Below, one piece after another: positions 27,661-36,432 of a DNA stretch of 64,000 nucleotides; positions within the stretch are counted from its first letter, which is position 1; each line of letters starts with the position of its first letter. The notes below the pieces were generated by a model. That model searched no databases, was not told where the DNA came from, and saw only the letters and a program-made list of their open reading frames with translations. The position numbers and the translations under genes are program-made. This DNA comes from JAUVXE01 sp964349355 (GTDB lineage Bacteria > Actinomycetota > Coriobacteriia > Anaerosomatales > SLCP01), in assembly GCA_964349355.1 (NCBI GenBank), contig CAYGFZ010000001.1, positions 12,494 through 76,493 on the forward strand. The letters run 5' to 3'.

Positions 27661-28683
27661 CTACCCTGTTCTTGCTGCGGCTATCATGTCGAACACCTCG
27701 TCGCCCGCCTCGGTCCGGCTCATCGAATCGGGCTCTATCTCGGCAAGCACCCGTGCGAGATCGGGGGGCAGGCTGTCGACGAAGGAAAGGTGCTCACCTG
27801 TGATCGGATGGTCGAGTTCCAGCCGGTACGCGTGAAGGAACTGCCGCGTGAGTCCGCGGTCGGCTTTGACCTTACGCGACCCGTACGTCTGGTCGCCCAC
27901 CACCGCGTGGTCGATGTAGGCCATGTGCACGCGAATCTGGTGCGTGCGCCCGGTGTAGAGCTTGCACTCCACGAGCGTGTAGCCGTCATCGTGCGTACCG
28001 GCCATGTAGCGCTCCAACACGCGAAAGGTCGTCACCGACTGCCTCGCCGAGGAACTCTCGACCACGGCCATCCGTTTTCGGTCCCGCGGGTCCCGGCCGA
28101 GGGGTGCGTCGATGAGCCCGGAGTCAGGCGCGATGTAGCCGTGAACGAGAGCAAGATAGCGGCGGTCGATCGAGCGGATCTTGATCGCCTCGGAGAGCGC
28201 GGCCTGGGCGCGGTCGTTCTTCGCCACCATCATGATGCCGGTCGTGTCCTTGTCGAGCCGGTGCACGATTCCCGGTCGCTCCTCTCCCTGAAGCATGCCG
28301 AGGCCATCCTGACAGTGCGCTAACAAGGCGTGCACAAGAGTGCCCGTCCAGTTGCCCTGCGCGGGATGGACGACAAGGCCGGCCTGCTTGGAGAGGACTA
28401 TCATGTCGTCATCCTCATACCGGATGTCGAGCGGGATGTCCTCGGGCACGAGATCGGAACCCTCCGGCGGCGGAATCTCGAAACTGACGCGTTCGCCGGG
28501 GCGGAGAACGTGGCGCTTGGTGACTATCGCACCGTTCACGCGTGCGAACCCGTCCTCGATCAGGCGTGCCGCGGCAGTACGCGAGACCAGGGATTCATGC
28601 TGACCGAGAAAGGTATCGAGCCGCTGCCCGGCGTCTTCTCCCCGGACCGTCACCTCGAAGTATCGCGACGGGTCCACACCCAT
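27661..28683 (-). CDS. rluD: RluD-family 23S rRNA pseudouridine synthase
   Basis: A 340-residue enzyme with an N-terminal S4 RNA-binding domain (about 15-75, AARLIEDGFARVNG) and a catalytic domain with the active Asp in IVHRLDKDTTGIMMVAKN. Family members modify helix 69 of 23S rRNA, though the exact site cannot be assigned. The ATG at 28683 overlaps the lspA stop (TGATG) and was chosen over an upstream TTG. The lspA-rluD order is common in Gram-positives. Confidence 0.94.
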   Translation of the reverse strand: MGVDPSRYFEVTVRGEDAGQRLDTFLGQHESLVSRTAAARLIEDGFARVNGAIVTKRHVLRPGERVSFEIPPPEGSDLVPEDIPLDIRYEDDDMIVLSKQAGLVVHPAQGNWTGTLVHALLAHCQDGLGMLQGEERPGIVHRLDKDTTGIMMVAKNDRAQAALSEAIKIRSIDRRYLALVHGYIAPDSGLIDAPLGRDPRDRKRMAVVESSSARQSVTTFRVLERYMAGTHDDGYTLVECKLYTGRTHQIRVHMAYIDHAVVGDQTYGSRKVKADRGLTRQFLHAYRLELDHPITGEHLSFVDSLPPDLARVLAEIEPDSMSRTEAGDEVFDMIAAARTG

Positions 28684-29213
28684 CACTCCTCGGGCCCGAG
28701 GCAAGGATCGGGTTCGGCTGGGCTGCGCCGCTCATCGACCGGGGCGAATAGGGCCCAGATGAAGAGTCCCCCTGCGCCTACAACGAGGCCGATGTCAGCG
28801 ATGTTGAAGACCGGGAAGACCAGGAAGTCGAAGAAGTCGGTGACCCGGCCAAAGACAATGCGGTCGATGAGGTTCCCGATAGCTCCGCCTGCAACCATTC
28901 CCAGAGCGAGCGACAGCACAAGACTGTTAGGCCGTGCTCGCCACCAGTACAGCGCGATCGCAGACAGGACGAGGACGGTCGTCACGATGAAGAGTGTCTG
29001 CTGACCCGGCATGAGCCCGAACGCGGCACCGGTGTTGCGCACGTAGGTGAAGTGGAAGAAGCCCTCGATGACCGGGAGAGACTGCGACGGGTGCATCGAC
29101 TCACGCACCACAATCTTAGTGAGTTGATCGAGGGCAAGGACCGTGGCGAACGCGACCAGCAGCGTTGTCCCCGGACGTCGCGCCTCTACCGCGACTCTTC
29201 GGCGGCCTTGCAC
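28683..29213 (-). CDS. lspA: Prolipoprotein signal peptidase (signal peptidase II)
   Basis: An integral membrane aspartyl protease that cuts lipoprotein signal peptides. Four membrane helices are visible. Conserved blocks are LDQLTKIVV, VRNTGAAFG, GGAIGNLIDRI (first catalytic Asp) and FPVFNIADIGLVVG (second Asp). The start is uncertain: I use a GTG at 29213 (176 residues), which has no good ribosome binding site. The frame is open to an ATG at 29285, but that lies deep inside the upstream gene. It overlaps the DksA/TraR-like gene. Confidence 0.92.
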   Translation of the reverse strand: MQGRRRVAVEARRPGTTLLVAFATVLALDQLTKIVVRESMHPSQSLPVIEGFFHFTYVRNTGAAFGLMPGQQTLFIVTTVLVLSAIALYWWRARPNSLVLSLALGMVAGGAIGNLIDRIVFGRVTDFFDFLVFPVFNIADIGLVVGAGGLFIWALFAPVDERRSPAEPDPCLGPEE

Positions 29214-29551
29214 GTGATGCACAGTGTCGCGGTTGGCAATGCCTTGAGACGCTCCTCGCCGATCTCGGCGCCACACTGCTCGCACGAATGGTAGGCGCCC
29301 TCGTCCATACGTGTCAGAGCGTGACGGACTGCGAGGAGAACATCACGCGTGTTCTCCTCAAGAGTCATATCGAGTTCGCGACTGAAGGTCGCGCTGCCCT
29401 GATCGGCCATGTGATCACGATAGTTGTTCTCTCCACTGGCTTCGGAGAGAGTCTCATGTCCCTCGCGTGCGATCGTGTCGATCTCTTCTTGGAGCCGTGC
29501 TAGTTCGGCCTCGAGGAACATCCGAAGCTCGTCTGTGGTGGCCTGGTTCAT
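29186..29551 (-). CDS. DksA/TraR-type zinc-finger protein
   Basis: A 121-residue protein starting at an ATG with GGAGGTGA upstream. The first 80 residues are helical (coiled-coil-like), followed by a C-terminal zinc finger of the CxxC...CxxC type: YHSCEQCGAEIGEERL and ATLCITCKAA. DksA-like proteins act at the RNA polymerase secondary channel; many Gram-positive homologues (YteA/YocK type) have no proven role. It stands between a terminator and lspA. Confidence 0.92.
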   Translation of the reverse strand: MNQATTDELRMFLEAELARLQEEIDTIAREGHETLSEASGENNYRDHMADQGSATFSRELDMTLEENTRDVLLAVRHALTRMDEGAYHSCEQCGAEIGEERLKALPTATLCITCKAAEESR

Positions 29552-29584
29552 CGCGGTCTCACCTCCGACAATCGGCGGTATCGC

Positions 29585-29608
29585 AAAGCGCCCGGGAGTC
29601 CGGGCGCT
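29585..29608 (-). terminator. Hairpin terminator after ileS
   Basis: A perfect 9-base stem AGCGCCCGG/CCGGGCGCT with a 4-base loop (29587-29608) is followed on the minus strand by TTT. It lies between the ileS stop and the DksA/TraR-like gene and probably limits read-through. The T-run is short, so it may be leaky. Confidence 0.55.
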
Positions 29609-29650
29609 CGTTCGATTCTGCCTTGAAGTATACACGAGAGACCCTGCGAA

Positions 29651-29696
29651 CGGTGCGCCGCGCCCCGATGTCGGCGCACCGCCTGTCGGCGCACCG
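29651..29696. repeat. Duplicated 13-base repeat with inverted partner downstream of ileS
   Basis: TGTCGGCGCACCG occurs twice (29669-29681 and 29684-29696), and its 10-base core is matched in reverse complement by CGGTGCGCCG (29651-29660). Either copy can form a strong hairpin with that arm just after the ileS stop. No T-run follows; it could protect mRNA 3' ends or be a protein site. Confidence 0.5.
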
Positions 29697-29706
29697 TTGT
29701 GAGTGA

Positions 29707-32526
29707 CTAGCGACCGCTGAGGACCTCGGCACATCGTGAGCAGACCTCGGGAAACGTCACGTCGACCCCGAGCTCGCGGTGGTTCCAACAGCGCGGGCAC
29801 TTCTCGCCCGAGGCGGTCAAGACTCCTGCACCGTACTCCTCGCCCTCGAGAAGCACGACCTCGGCGACGATGAACATGTCTGCAAGCCGCTCATTTCCGC
29901 GGTCGCGCAACACCGAGATCGCCGAGGCGGGAGCGGTAAGCTCGATAGCGGCCTCCTGGCTCTTGTTGACGACCTTGGCTTCGCGGGCATCTTCAAGAGC
30001 CTTCGTGACCACATCGCGGGCCTCGAGGACGACGGAGTAGGCGGCGCGCAGATCGGCTGCCTCCTCGGCCGGAACCTCGACCGTCGGCCAACCCGCGAGC
30101 TGCACGCTCACGTGGCCCTCGCGAAGCGACTCGGGCATGAACTGCCAGATCTCCTCGGCGGTGAAGGTGAGAACGGGCGCGACCAGACGCACGAGGGATG
30201 TCAGAATGGCCGCAAGCACGGTCTGGGCGCTTCGGCGGGAGAGGGAATCGGCGCCGTCAGAGTAGAGGCGGTCCTTGAGGACATCGAGATAGAACGACGA
30301 GAGGTCGACCACACAGTAGTCGAACACGGCGCGATACACCTGGTGAAACTTCCAGACGTCGTAGGAGTTCGTGACCCGCTCGACGAGTTCGTGGAGCGTG
30401 ACGAGCGCGTAGCGGTCCAGCTCCGGCATCTTCTCGAACGGCACTTCCATCGAAGGGTCGTAGTCGGCGGTGTTAGACAACAGGAAGCGAAAGGTGTTGC
30501 GCATGCGGCGGTACGCCTCGCCCGTGCGACTGAGGATCTCATCGGAGATCGAGACGTCTTGGCTGTAGTCGGCCGCAGCCGCCCACAGACGGATGATGTC
30601 AGCCCCCGACCTCTCGATGATGTCGAGAGGTGAGATCACGTTGCCGAGGGACTTGCTCATCTTGCGACCATCGCCATCCACGATGAACCCGTGCGTGAGC
30701 ACGCGCTCGTACGGGGGCGCGTCGTAGGCTCCCACGCTAGTGAGCAGGGCAGACTGGAACCAGCCGCGATGCTGGTCCGAACCCTCAAGGTAAAGTTCAG
30801 CCGGACGGTGTAACTCCTCGCGTGCGTCGAGAACGCTCGTGTGCGACACGCCGCTCTCCCACCATACGTCCACGATGTCGTCCTCGGCGATGAGGCTGGA
30901 GCTTCCGCAGCTGGTGCACTTCACGCTATCGGGAAGGTACTCGGCGGGTCTCTTGGTGAACCACGCGTCGGCTCCCTCGGTCTCGAAGAGCCGGATGACC
31001 GCGTCGAAACTCTCGGGAGTCGCGACCGTCTCGCCGCACGAGGCGCAGGAGAAGACGGGTATCGGCACCCCCCAGGCGCGCTGCCGGGAGATGCACCAGT
31101 CGGGACGGTCCGTCACCATCGAACGGATGCGATTCACCGACCAACCGGGAATCCACTCGACCTGCTCGATCGCGGCGATAGCACCTTCGCGAAGCGGGCG
31201 CACACCATCCTTTGCGCGATCCATGGCCACGAACCACTGTTCGGTCGCGCGGAAGATGACCGCCTGCTTGCAGCGCCAGCAGTGCGGGTAGGAGTGTGAG
31301 GTCTTGGTAGCCGTCTCAAGTGTGCCTTGCGCGCTCAGCCACTCGATGATCTTCGGGTTCGCGTCGGTGACGCGCATTCCCGCGAACGGACCCCCGCCAG
31401 CATCGAACACGCCATCATCATCGACCGGCATCCGGGAGGGCAGGTCGTAACGCTGCCCCATCAGGTAGTCCTCTTCGCCGTGACCCGGGGCGGTGTGCAC
31501 CACGCCGGTGCCCGTGGACAGCTCAACGTGCTCACCGGTCACAAGCACACCCGTCACACCCTCGTGAATCGGGTGAGCGTAGGTCAGATCGAGACTCGCA
31601 AGCTCAGCGCCGGTCAGCCGTACCGGTTCACCGTCCGAGCCACGCACCAGTTCGGGTGTTTCGCCCCAGCCGGCGACCTCGGCGACATGGCTGACAAGCT
31701 CCTCGGCCAGTACGACGACATGCCCATCGCGCACGACGCCGACGTACGTAGCGTCTGCCGCTAGTGTGACGGCGACGTTTGCGGGAAGCGTCCAGGGAGT
31801 AGTCGTCCAGATGAGGATCGAGACCGGCGTCTCCGCCTCACGACCCGCATCCGTCGTGAAGGCAGCAGGTGGGCCGGTGAATGCGAAGCGCACGTAGATC
31901 GAGTCGCTCGTCACGTCCGCGTACTCGATCTCGGCCTCGGCGAGCGCGGTCTTACACCGGATGCACCAGTGGATCGGCTTGGAGCCCTTGTAGATCATGC
32001 CGCGGTCGTACATCTCGCGGAAGATGCGCACGTTGCCGGCCTCGTAGGCTGGATCGAGGGTGAGGTAGGGCCGATCGAAGTCTCCCCGTACGCCAAGGCG
32101 CTGGAACTCGGTTGCCTGCACGTCGACGAACTTAAGCGCGTACTCGCGGCAGAGCGCACGCAGCTCCGCCTGGCTCGTAGTCTTCATCTTCTCAGGGCCG
32201 AGGTTCTTCTCGACCTGGTGCTCGATCGGCTGACCGTGGCAGTCCCAACCGGGAACGTAAGGCGAGTGGAAACCGCGCATCGACTTATACTTGACGATGA
32301 GGTCCTTGAAGACCTTGTTGAATGCGGTACCCATGTGGATGTGGCCGTTGGCGTACGGAGGCCCGTCGTGAAGGAGGAACGGGGGGCCGTCTGCGGTCGA
32401 CTCGTTGATGAGCCGGTTGATGTCGATCTCCTTCCAAAAGGCCAGCCACTCCGGCTCGCGCTTCGCCAGGTTCGCCCGCATGGGGAACTCGGTCGAGGGC
32501 AGGTTCATCGTCTGCTTGTAGTCCAC
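29707..32526 (-). CDS. ileS: Isoleucyl-tRNA synthetase
   Basis: A 939-residue class I synthetase charging tRNA-Ile. The HIGH-type motif reads PPYANGHIHMGTAFNK near residue 60, the CP1 editing domain contains IWTTTPWTLPANVAV, the KMSKS motif is GRKMSKSLGNVISP, and a C-terminal zinc site is formed by CPRCWNHRE and CSRC. The zinc finger and length indicate the bacterial form. The start lies just downstream of a T-box leader, so expression responds to uncharged tRNA-Ile. Confidence 0.98.
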   Translation of the reverse strand: MDYKQTMNLPSTEFPMRANLAKREPEWLAFWKEIDINRLINESTADGPPFLLHDGPPYANGHIHMGTAFNKVFKDLIVKYKSMRGFHSPYVPGWDCHGQPIEHQVEKNLGPEKMKTTSQAELRALCREYALKFVDVQATEFQRLGVRGDFDRPYLTLDPAYEAGNVRIFREMYDRGMIYKGSKPIHWCIRCKTALAEAEIEYADVTSDSIYVRFAFTGPPAAFTTDAGREAETPVSILIWTTTPWTLPANVAVTLAADATYVGVVRDGHVVVLAEELVSHVAEVAGWGETPELVRGSDGEPVRLTGAELASLDLTYAHPIHEGVTGVLVTGEHVELSTGTGVVHTAPGHGEEDYLMGQRYDLPSRMPVDDDGVFDAGGGPFAGMRVTDANPKIIEWLSAQGTLETATKTSHSYPHCWRCKQAVIFRATEQWFVAMDRAKDGVRPLREGAIAAIEQVEWIPGWSVNRIRSMVTDRPDWCISRQRAWGVPIPVFSCASCGETVATPESFDAVIRLFETEGADAWFTKRPAEYLPDSVKCTSCGSSSLIAEDDIVDVWWESGVSHTSVLDAREELHRPAELYLEGSDQHRGWFQSALLTSVGAYDAPPYERVLTHGFIVDGDGRKMSKSLGNVISPLDIIERSGADIIRLWAAAADYSQDVSISDEILSRTGEAYRRMRNTFRFLLSNTADYDPSMEVPFEKMPELDRYALVTLHELVERVTNSYDVWKFHQVYRAVFDYCVVDLSSFYLDVLKDRLYSDGADSLSRRSAQTVLAAILTSLVRLVAPVLTFTAEEIWQFMPESLREGHVSVQLAGWPTVEVPAEEAADLRAAYSVVLEARDVVTKALEDAREAKVVNKSQEAAIELTAPASAISVLRDRGNERLADMFIVAEVVLLEGEEYGAGVLTASGEKCPRCWNHRELGVDVTFPEVCSRCAEVLSGR

Positions 32527-32557
32527 CGTGGCCGTCCTCTCAGGTCACTTGCCGCAC

Positions 32558-32600
32558 AAAAAAGCGCGCTCGTCCTCATCTGCCTGGGACGAAGCGCGCA
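32558..32600 (-). terminator. Intrinsic terminator of the ileS T-box
   Basis: GCGCGCTTCGTCCC pairs with GGACGAGCGCGC, with one bulged base, followed by TTTTTT at 32563-32558. It lies just after the T-box sequence and 32 bases before the ileS start, as expected for transcriptional T-box control. Confidence 0.85.
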
Positions 32601-32890
32601 TGTGTACGTCTCCGCGGTACCACCCGGCTTGCGCGAGCGCGGATGCGCCGCACGCCACTCGGTCCGCCCTGTAACGGGGGCTACCGTCGGAATCTACTGG
32701 GCGAGAGATTCGCGCGCTGCCTGTCTCGCCAGCGCCTCCCGGCGTTCGGTCCGAAGCTCGAGGGTGATCTTCGCATCCGGTCGGTCCCCGCGGGCTTACA
32801 CTGTCCCCGCTCGCTTTTCCGAGGGCCTCTTTTCCGGGCTACTCGTCCCCGTCATCGCCTGCATCCCTATATGTGCGACCACCTGTCGCG
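32558..32890 (-). promoter_or_regulatory. T-box leader (tRNA-Ile-sensing riboswitch) of ileS
   Basis: The roughly 330-base leader holds the hallmark T-box sequence GGGTGGTACCGCGG (32625-32612), which pairs with the tRNA acceptor end. Upstream is a stem I-like region with a candidate isoleucine specifier AUC (32709-32707) in GCGAATCTCTCG, and an inter-stem region with CCCCGTTACAGGG. Downstream is a terminator. Uncharged tRNA-Ile should stabilise the antiterminator and allow ileS transcription. The specifier position is my best guess; the T-box itself is clear. Confidence 0.88.
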
Positions 32891-32898
32891 TGGGTGCG

Positions 32899-32928
32899 AT
32901 GGTAGCGCGCCGTGCGGTCACCGGTCAA
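32899..32928 (-). promoter_or_regulatory. Promoter of the ileS T-box transcript
   Basis: TTGACC (32928-32923), an 18-base spacer and TACCAT (32904-32899) on the minus strand. The -35 lies inside the last codons of the upstream yggU gene, so ileS has its own promoter. The predicted start near 32890 gives the leader its upstream end. Confidence 0.6.
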
Positions 32929-33202
32929 CGCTCCGCGGGTCGCCGAAGGCGGCGCGGACCTCCTCGGCGGTCACGTTCTCGATCTCGAGCTGCTTGTGGC
33001 GTGAGGAGTGACCGCGCAGGACCGTGACCGCGCTCTTCGGTACGCCGAGGGACTTCGCCACTACGCGACAGACCGCAGCATTGGCCTTGCCGCCGTCGGG
33101 AGCGGCAGTGACCCGGACTGCAAGCTCGTCTCCGCGACAGCCTACGACCTCATCACTCGCGGCGCGCGGGGTAACGTGAACCGCTATACCCACGCACGCC
33201 AT
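32918..33202 (-). CDS. DUF167 (YggU family) protein
   Basis: A 94-residue protein with the DUF167 pattern: HVTPRAASDEVVG near the start, AVRVTAAPDGGKANAAVCRVVAK in two parts in the middle, then SAVTVLRGHSSRHKQLEI. Structures of the family are known but its function is not. It lies 6 bases after divIVA, the usual end of this division-associated gene block. Confidence 0.9.
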   Translation of the reverse strand: MACVGIAVHVTPRAASDEVVGCRGDELAVRVTAAPDGGKANAAVCRVVAKSLGVPKSAVTVLRGHSSRHKQLEIENVTAEEVRAAFGDPRSVDR

Positions 33203-33208
33203 TGCGGC

Positions 33209-34048
33209 CTAGTCGATCTCCTCGATATCGATGTCGTCTTCGCGCTCACCTAGCGAGTCGAAGCCGGGCATCGAGAACTCGCGCGGAGCCTGCATCTCCA
33301 CATCATCAGGAAGGTCTGCGGGCGATTCCAACTCGCCGAGGTTGACCCCGGTGACGAAGCCGGACTCGGGCACCTCGACGACGGGCATGGCCCGGGTAGC
33401 GCTGGGGTCGTCAGCGGGTGCGGGCGCGGGTGCTGCCGGCCGCGCAGTAGCCGGAGCCGCTGGTTCGGGCGCTAGTGCCGATGCGCTTGCAGCGACAGCG
33501 GCGCCAGCTTCCTCGAGTGCCGCCATCGCAGATTCCGCAGCGACTTCGACCTCGGCGACCATCCCGCTGTCGGTCTTGCCTACCAATACGCTGATATCAT
33601 CGGGCAGCCCGACCTCGCGCACGCTTTCCAGGTGCCTCTCCAACGCGCTGACAAACTCGGAGCGAAACTCCTCCTCGGCCTGCTTGATGCGAACGAGCTC
33701 GCCCGCGACCGTCTGCTTCTGCCGGAGCGCACCGTGGATAAGTTCCTTGGCCTTGACCTCGGCATCACGAAGCAGCGTTGCCGCCTCCTCGCGCGCGCGC
33801 ATCACGATATCCTCGGCGGAGCGCTGCGCGGCGAGCATCGTGTTGTGGAGGGTCTTCTCCATCTCCTGATAGGAGCGGACCTTGTCACTTGCGCCATCGA
33901 GACGCTCGGACAGGTCGATGTTCTCCTTGAAGAGCCGTTCGAACTCGTCAGCCACGTCATCGAGAAAGGTATCGACCTCTTTCTCGTCGTATCCGCGCAA
34001 CGAGTGGCGGAACTCCTTGTGGTGGATGTCCATCGGAGTGAGCTTCAT
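33209..34048 (-). CDS. divIVA: DivIVA/Wag31-type cell pole and division protein
   Basis: A 279-residue protein with the membrane-binding N-terminus MKLTPMDIHHKEFRHSLRGY and the EKEVDTFLDDVADEFERL coiled-coil start. A second long coiled coil (about 75-145) is followed by an Ala/Pro-rich linker (about 180-235) and an acidic tail ending DDIDIEEID. DivIVA binds curved membrane at poles and septa and directs growth or division. It follows yggT by 15 bases in the sepF-proC-yggT-divIVA group. Confidence 0.95.
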   Translation of the reverse strand: MKLTPMDIHHKEFRHSLRGYDEKEVDTFLDDVADEFERLFKENIDLSERLDGASDKVRSYQEMEKTLHNTMLAAQRSAEDIVMRAREEAATLLRDAEVKAKELIHGALRQKQTVAGELVRIKQAEEEFRSEFVSALERHLESVREVGLPDDISVLVGKTDSGMVAEVEVAAESAMAALEEAGAAVAASASALAPEPAAPATARPAAPAPAPADDPSATRAMPVVEVPESGFVTGVNLGELESPADLPDDVEMQAPREFSMPGFDSLGEREDDIDIEEID

Positions 34049-34063
34049 CGTGTCGATCCTCCC

Positions 34064-34348
34064 CTACAGACCTGCAGAACGCAGCAGCGTGATGATGGCG
34101 GGTTGAAGCAGATAGCGTAGCACGAGCAGCGCTACGAGCGGCGAGAAATCGACCGCTCCGGCACTCGGTACGATGCGGCGAAAAATGCCGATGTACGGCT
34201 CACAGATGCTCGCAATGACACGGTAGACGTCAGCCAGGACACCGTCACGGCTGATCGGGAACCACGAGAAGATCACGTATACAAAGATGAGAAGCCCGTA
34301 GAAACTCAGGATACGATCGGCTATAAGCCACAGAGAGAAACCTGTCAC
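34064..34348 (-). CDS. YggT family membrane protein
   Basis: A 94-residue protein with two membrane helices (about 8-30 and 68-90) and the family motif YVIFSWFPISRDG between them, then EPYIGIFRRIVPSAGAVDFSPL. YggT proteins occur next to sepF and divIVA in Gram-positives and are linked to osmotic stress or division. The start overlaps the proC end by 4 bases. Confidence 0.92.
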   Translation of the reverse strand: MTGFSLWLIADRILSFYGLLIFVYVIFSWFPISRDGVLADVYRVIASICEPYIGIFRRIVPSAGAVDFSPLVALLVLRYLLQPAIITLLRSAGL

Positions 34349-35178
34349 GAACCCAACTCCTTTGCGCGCTCAACAGCAGCGGTGACGGCCGCGTTGATCG
34401 CGGCCCGCACACCGAACGCCTCAAGCATCTCGATTGCGGCGATGGTGGTGCCACCCGGACTTGCGACCCCGTCGATGATCTGCTCGGGATGCTGGCCGGT
34501 CCGCTCTACGAGCACGGCTGTCCCGAAGACGGTCTGCACAGCGAGTTCCTCGGCGATATGGCGCGGCAGGCCATGCATGATGCCCGAGCGAGCAAGCGCG
34601 TCGATGACGAGCGCGATGTACGCCGGACCGGAGCCCGATATCGCCGTGGCTGCATCCTGATGATGTTCATCGAGAACGAGAGCGCGCCCGAGCACCGAGA
34701 AGAGCTCACGAACGAGATCTACCTGCTCATGGGTGGCCTCGCTGCCTCCGCTTATCACGCTCATGCCCTCACGCACGAGAGCAGGCGTGTTGGGCATCAC
34801 CCGGACGACCGCGGTCCCCGCGGGAAGTCCCGACTCCAGTCTGGCCGAGGAGATTCCGGCGGCAATGGACACCACGAGCTTGCCGTGGACCGAGTCATGG
34901 ATCTCGGCAAGTACCTCGTCTATCACCTGAGGCTTGATCGCCAGCAGCACGATGTCAGCCTCAGCCGCAGCCTCAGGCGCGGTCTCGACGCACCGGACGC
35001 CGTGCGCGAACGTCAACGCCTGACGGCGTTCGGGAATCGGTTCTGCGATGACGATCGCCGAGGCGTCGAAGACGCCCGACGCGGCGAGACCTGCAGCGAT
35101 GGCTTCGCCCATCCTGCCGCCGCCGACGATCGCGAGCGTACCCTCTACGTGAACGTGTCCTGGATTCATCCGCATCAT
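34345..35178 (-). CDS. proC: Pyrroline-5-carboxylate reductase
   Basis: A 277-residue NAD(P)H enzyme making proline, the last step of the pathway. The Rossmann motif LAIVGGGRMGEAIAAGL is near residue 15, LLAIKPQ is in the middle, and the substrate/dimer region contains ISGSGPAYIALVIDALA and GVASPGGTTIAAIEML. It is coupled by 4-base overlaps to sepF upstream and yggT downstream. Confidence 0.96.
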   Translation of the reverse strand: MMRMNPGHVHVEGTLAIVGGGRMGEAIAAGLAASGVFDASAIVIAEPIPERRQALTFAHGVRCVETAPEAAAEADIVLLAIKPQVIDEVLAEIHDSVHGKLVVSIAAGISSARLESGLPAGTAVVRVMPNTPALVREGMSVISGGSEATHEQVDLVRELFSVLGRALVLDEHHQDAATAISGSGPAYIALVIDALARSGIMHGLPRHIAEELAVQTVFGTAVLVERTGQHPEQIIDGVASPGGTTIAAIEMLEAFGVRAAINAAVTAAVERAKELGS

Positions 35179-35729
35179 CCTAGATCGAACAAGCCTTTGT
35201 CGCGGAGTTTGCGCCGGTCCTCGGCGGAAACGTCGACATTGGCCGGAGTGAGCATGAACACCTTGTCGGAGACCTTCTGGAGGCCACCTCCAAGGCCGTA
35301 CGTCAATCCGCTTGCGAAGTCTATCAGCCTTTTGGCTACGTCGGGCTGGGTCATCGTGAGGTTCATGATGACCGGCGTGCCCGACTTGAAGTGATCCGCG
35401 ATGGACTGGACCTCCGAGAAACTCTTTGGCTCGGTGATGTGCATCTTGACGTGCGGCGTCATCGACGCGACCTGCCCGCCCGTCGGCACCGACCGCAGCG
35501 GCGCGGCTTCACGTGCCCGCTCTAGGTCCGGCTGACGCTCGAGGCGCCTGACCGATGTTCGCTGGTACGACGGATCGTGCGAGGCGGCAGTCCGCCCGTA
35601 GTAGCCGTCGGTACTCCTCGGCTCGGCAGGTTCGCCATCATCCTCGTCGTCGTAGTACTCGTCATCGTACTCATCGTCCCAGTCATCAGCCAGGCCGAGG
35701 CGTACCTTGATGTTGTGGAACAGGCCCAC
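35175..35729 (-). CDS. sepF: Cell division protein SepF
   Basis: A 184-residue protein. The N-terminal amphipathic helix MGLFHNIKVRLGL would bind membrane; an Asp/Glu/Tyr-rich linker follows (about 16-40), and the C-terminal SepF domain holds HITEPKSFSEVQSIADHFKS, PVIMNLT and RLIDFASGLTYGLGGGLQKV. SepF anchors and aligns FtsZ, here probably the only anchor because no ftsA is in the cluster. It lies 20 bases after yggS. Confidence 0.95.
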   Translation of the reverse strand: MGLFHNIKVRLGLADDWDDEYDDEYYDDEDDGEPAEPRSTDGYYGRTAASHDPSYQRTSVRRLERQPDLERAREAAPLRSVPTGGQVASMTPHVKMHITEPKSFSEVQSIADHFKSGTPVIMNLTMTQPDVAKRLIDFASGLTYGLGGGLQKVSDKVFMLTPANVDVSAEDRRKLRDKGLFDLG

Positions 35730-35749
35730 GGGAGCCTCCTTGTTGACAC

Positions 35750-36427
35750 CTACCTACCGAACAACACCCTCCCGACACGCACGATCGTAGCGCCTTCCTC
35801 GATAGCAACACGGAAGTCGCCTGACATGCCCATCGAAAGTTCATCTAACTCTACCCCATTGAGGGGCATCGCGCGTAGAGAGTCGCGCAGTTCTCTCAGC
35901 TCACGGAAGACCCAGCGCACGTCTTCTGCCCGGGCGAACGGAGCCATCGTCATCAAGCCGCGGACCTCTATGGATGCGAGGTGCGAGGCCTCAACAAGCG
36001 CCTCGCGCACATCCGCGGGGGCGAACCCGTGCTTGCGCTCCTCGGCGGCTACATTTACCTGCAGGAGCACCGGCTGGATGACGCCCGCCTCGGTCGCACG
36101 GTGATCGATCGTGGAGAGCAGTTTGAGCGAGTCTACCGAGTGGATCAGGTGTGCCCTGCCGACGACATCTTTGACCTTGTTGCTCTGCAACGTGCCGATG
36201 AAGTGCCACCGCACATCGGGAAAGAGTCCCTTCTTGCCGAGGAACTCCTGCACGCGATTCTCACCGAAATCCACCACGCCTGCGGCGATCGCTGCACGTA
36301 TCTCCGGGACACCGACGGTCTTGCTGACCGCGACGATGGTGATCTCCTCGGCGGAACGACCGCACGCGTCCGCAGCGTCCGCAACCTGTCGTCGGACCGC
36401 CTCGTATCGCAGTGCGATGCTCGGCAT
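35750..36427 (-). CDS. YggS-type PLP homeostasis protein
   Basis: A 225-residue protein with the alanine-racemase-like TIM barrel. The PLP Lys is in ITIVAVSKTVGVPEI near residue 34; later motifs are DFGENRVQEF, WHFIGTLQSNKVKD and LSMGMSGDFRVAIEEG. YggS proteins bind pyridoxal phosphate and keep its pool balanced, without known catalysis. It sits between phoU and sepF; it is normally next to pgeF or ftsZ. Confidence 0.95.
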   Translation of the reverse strand: MPSIALRYEAVRRQVADAADACGRSAEEITIVAVSKTVGVPEIRAAIAAGVVDFGENRVQEFLGKKGLFPDVRWHFIGTLQSNKVKDVVGRAHLIHSVDSLKLLSTIDHRATEAGVIQPVLLQVNVAAEERKHGFAPADVREALVEASHLASIEVRGLMTMAPFARAEDVRWVFRELRELRDSLRAMPLNGVELDELSMGMSGDFRVAIEEGATIVRVGRVLFGR

Positions 36428-36432
36428 ACGGG

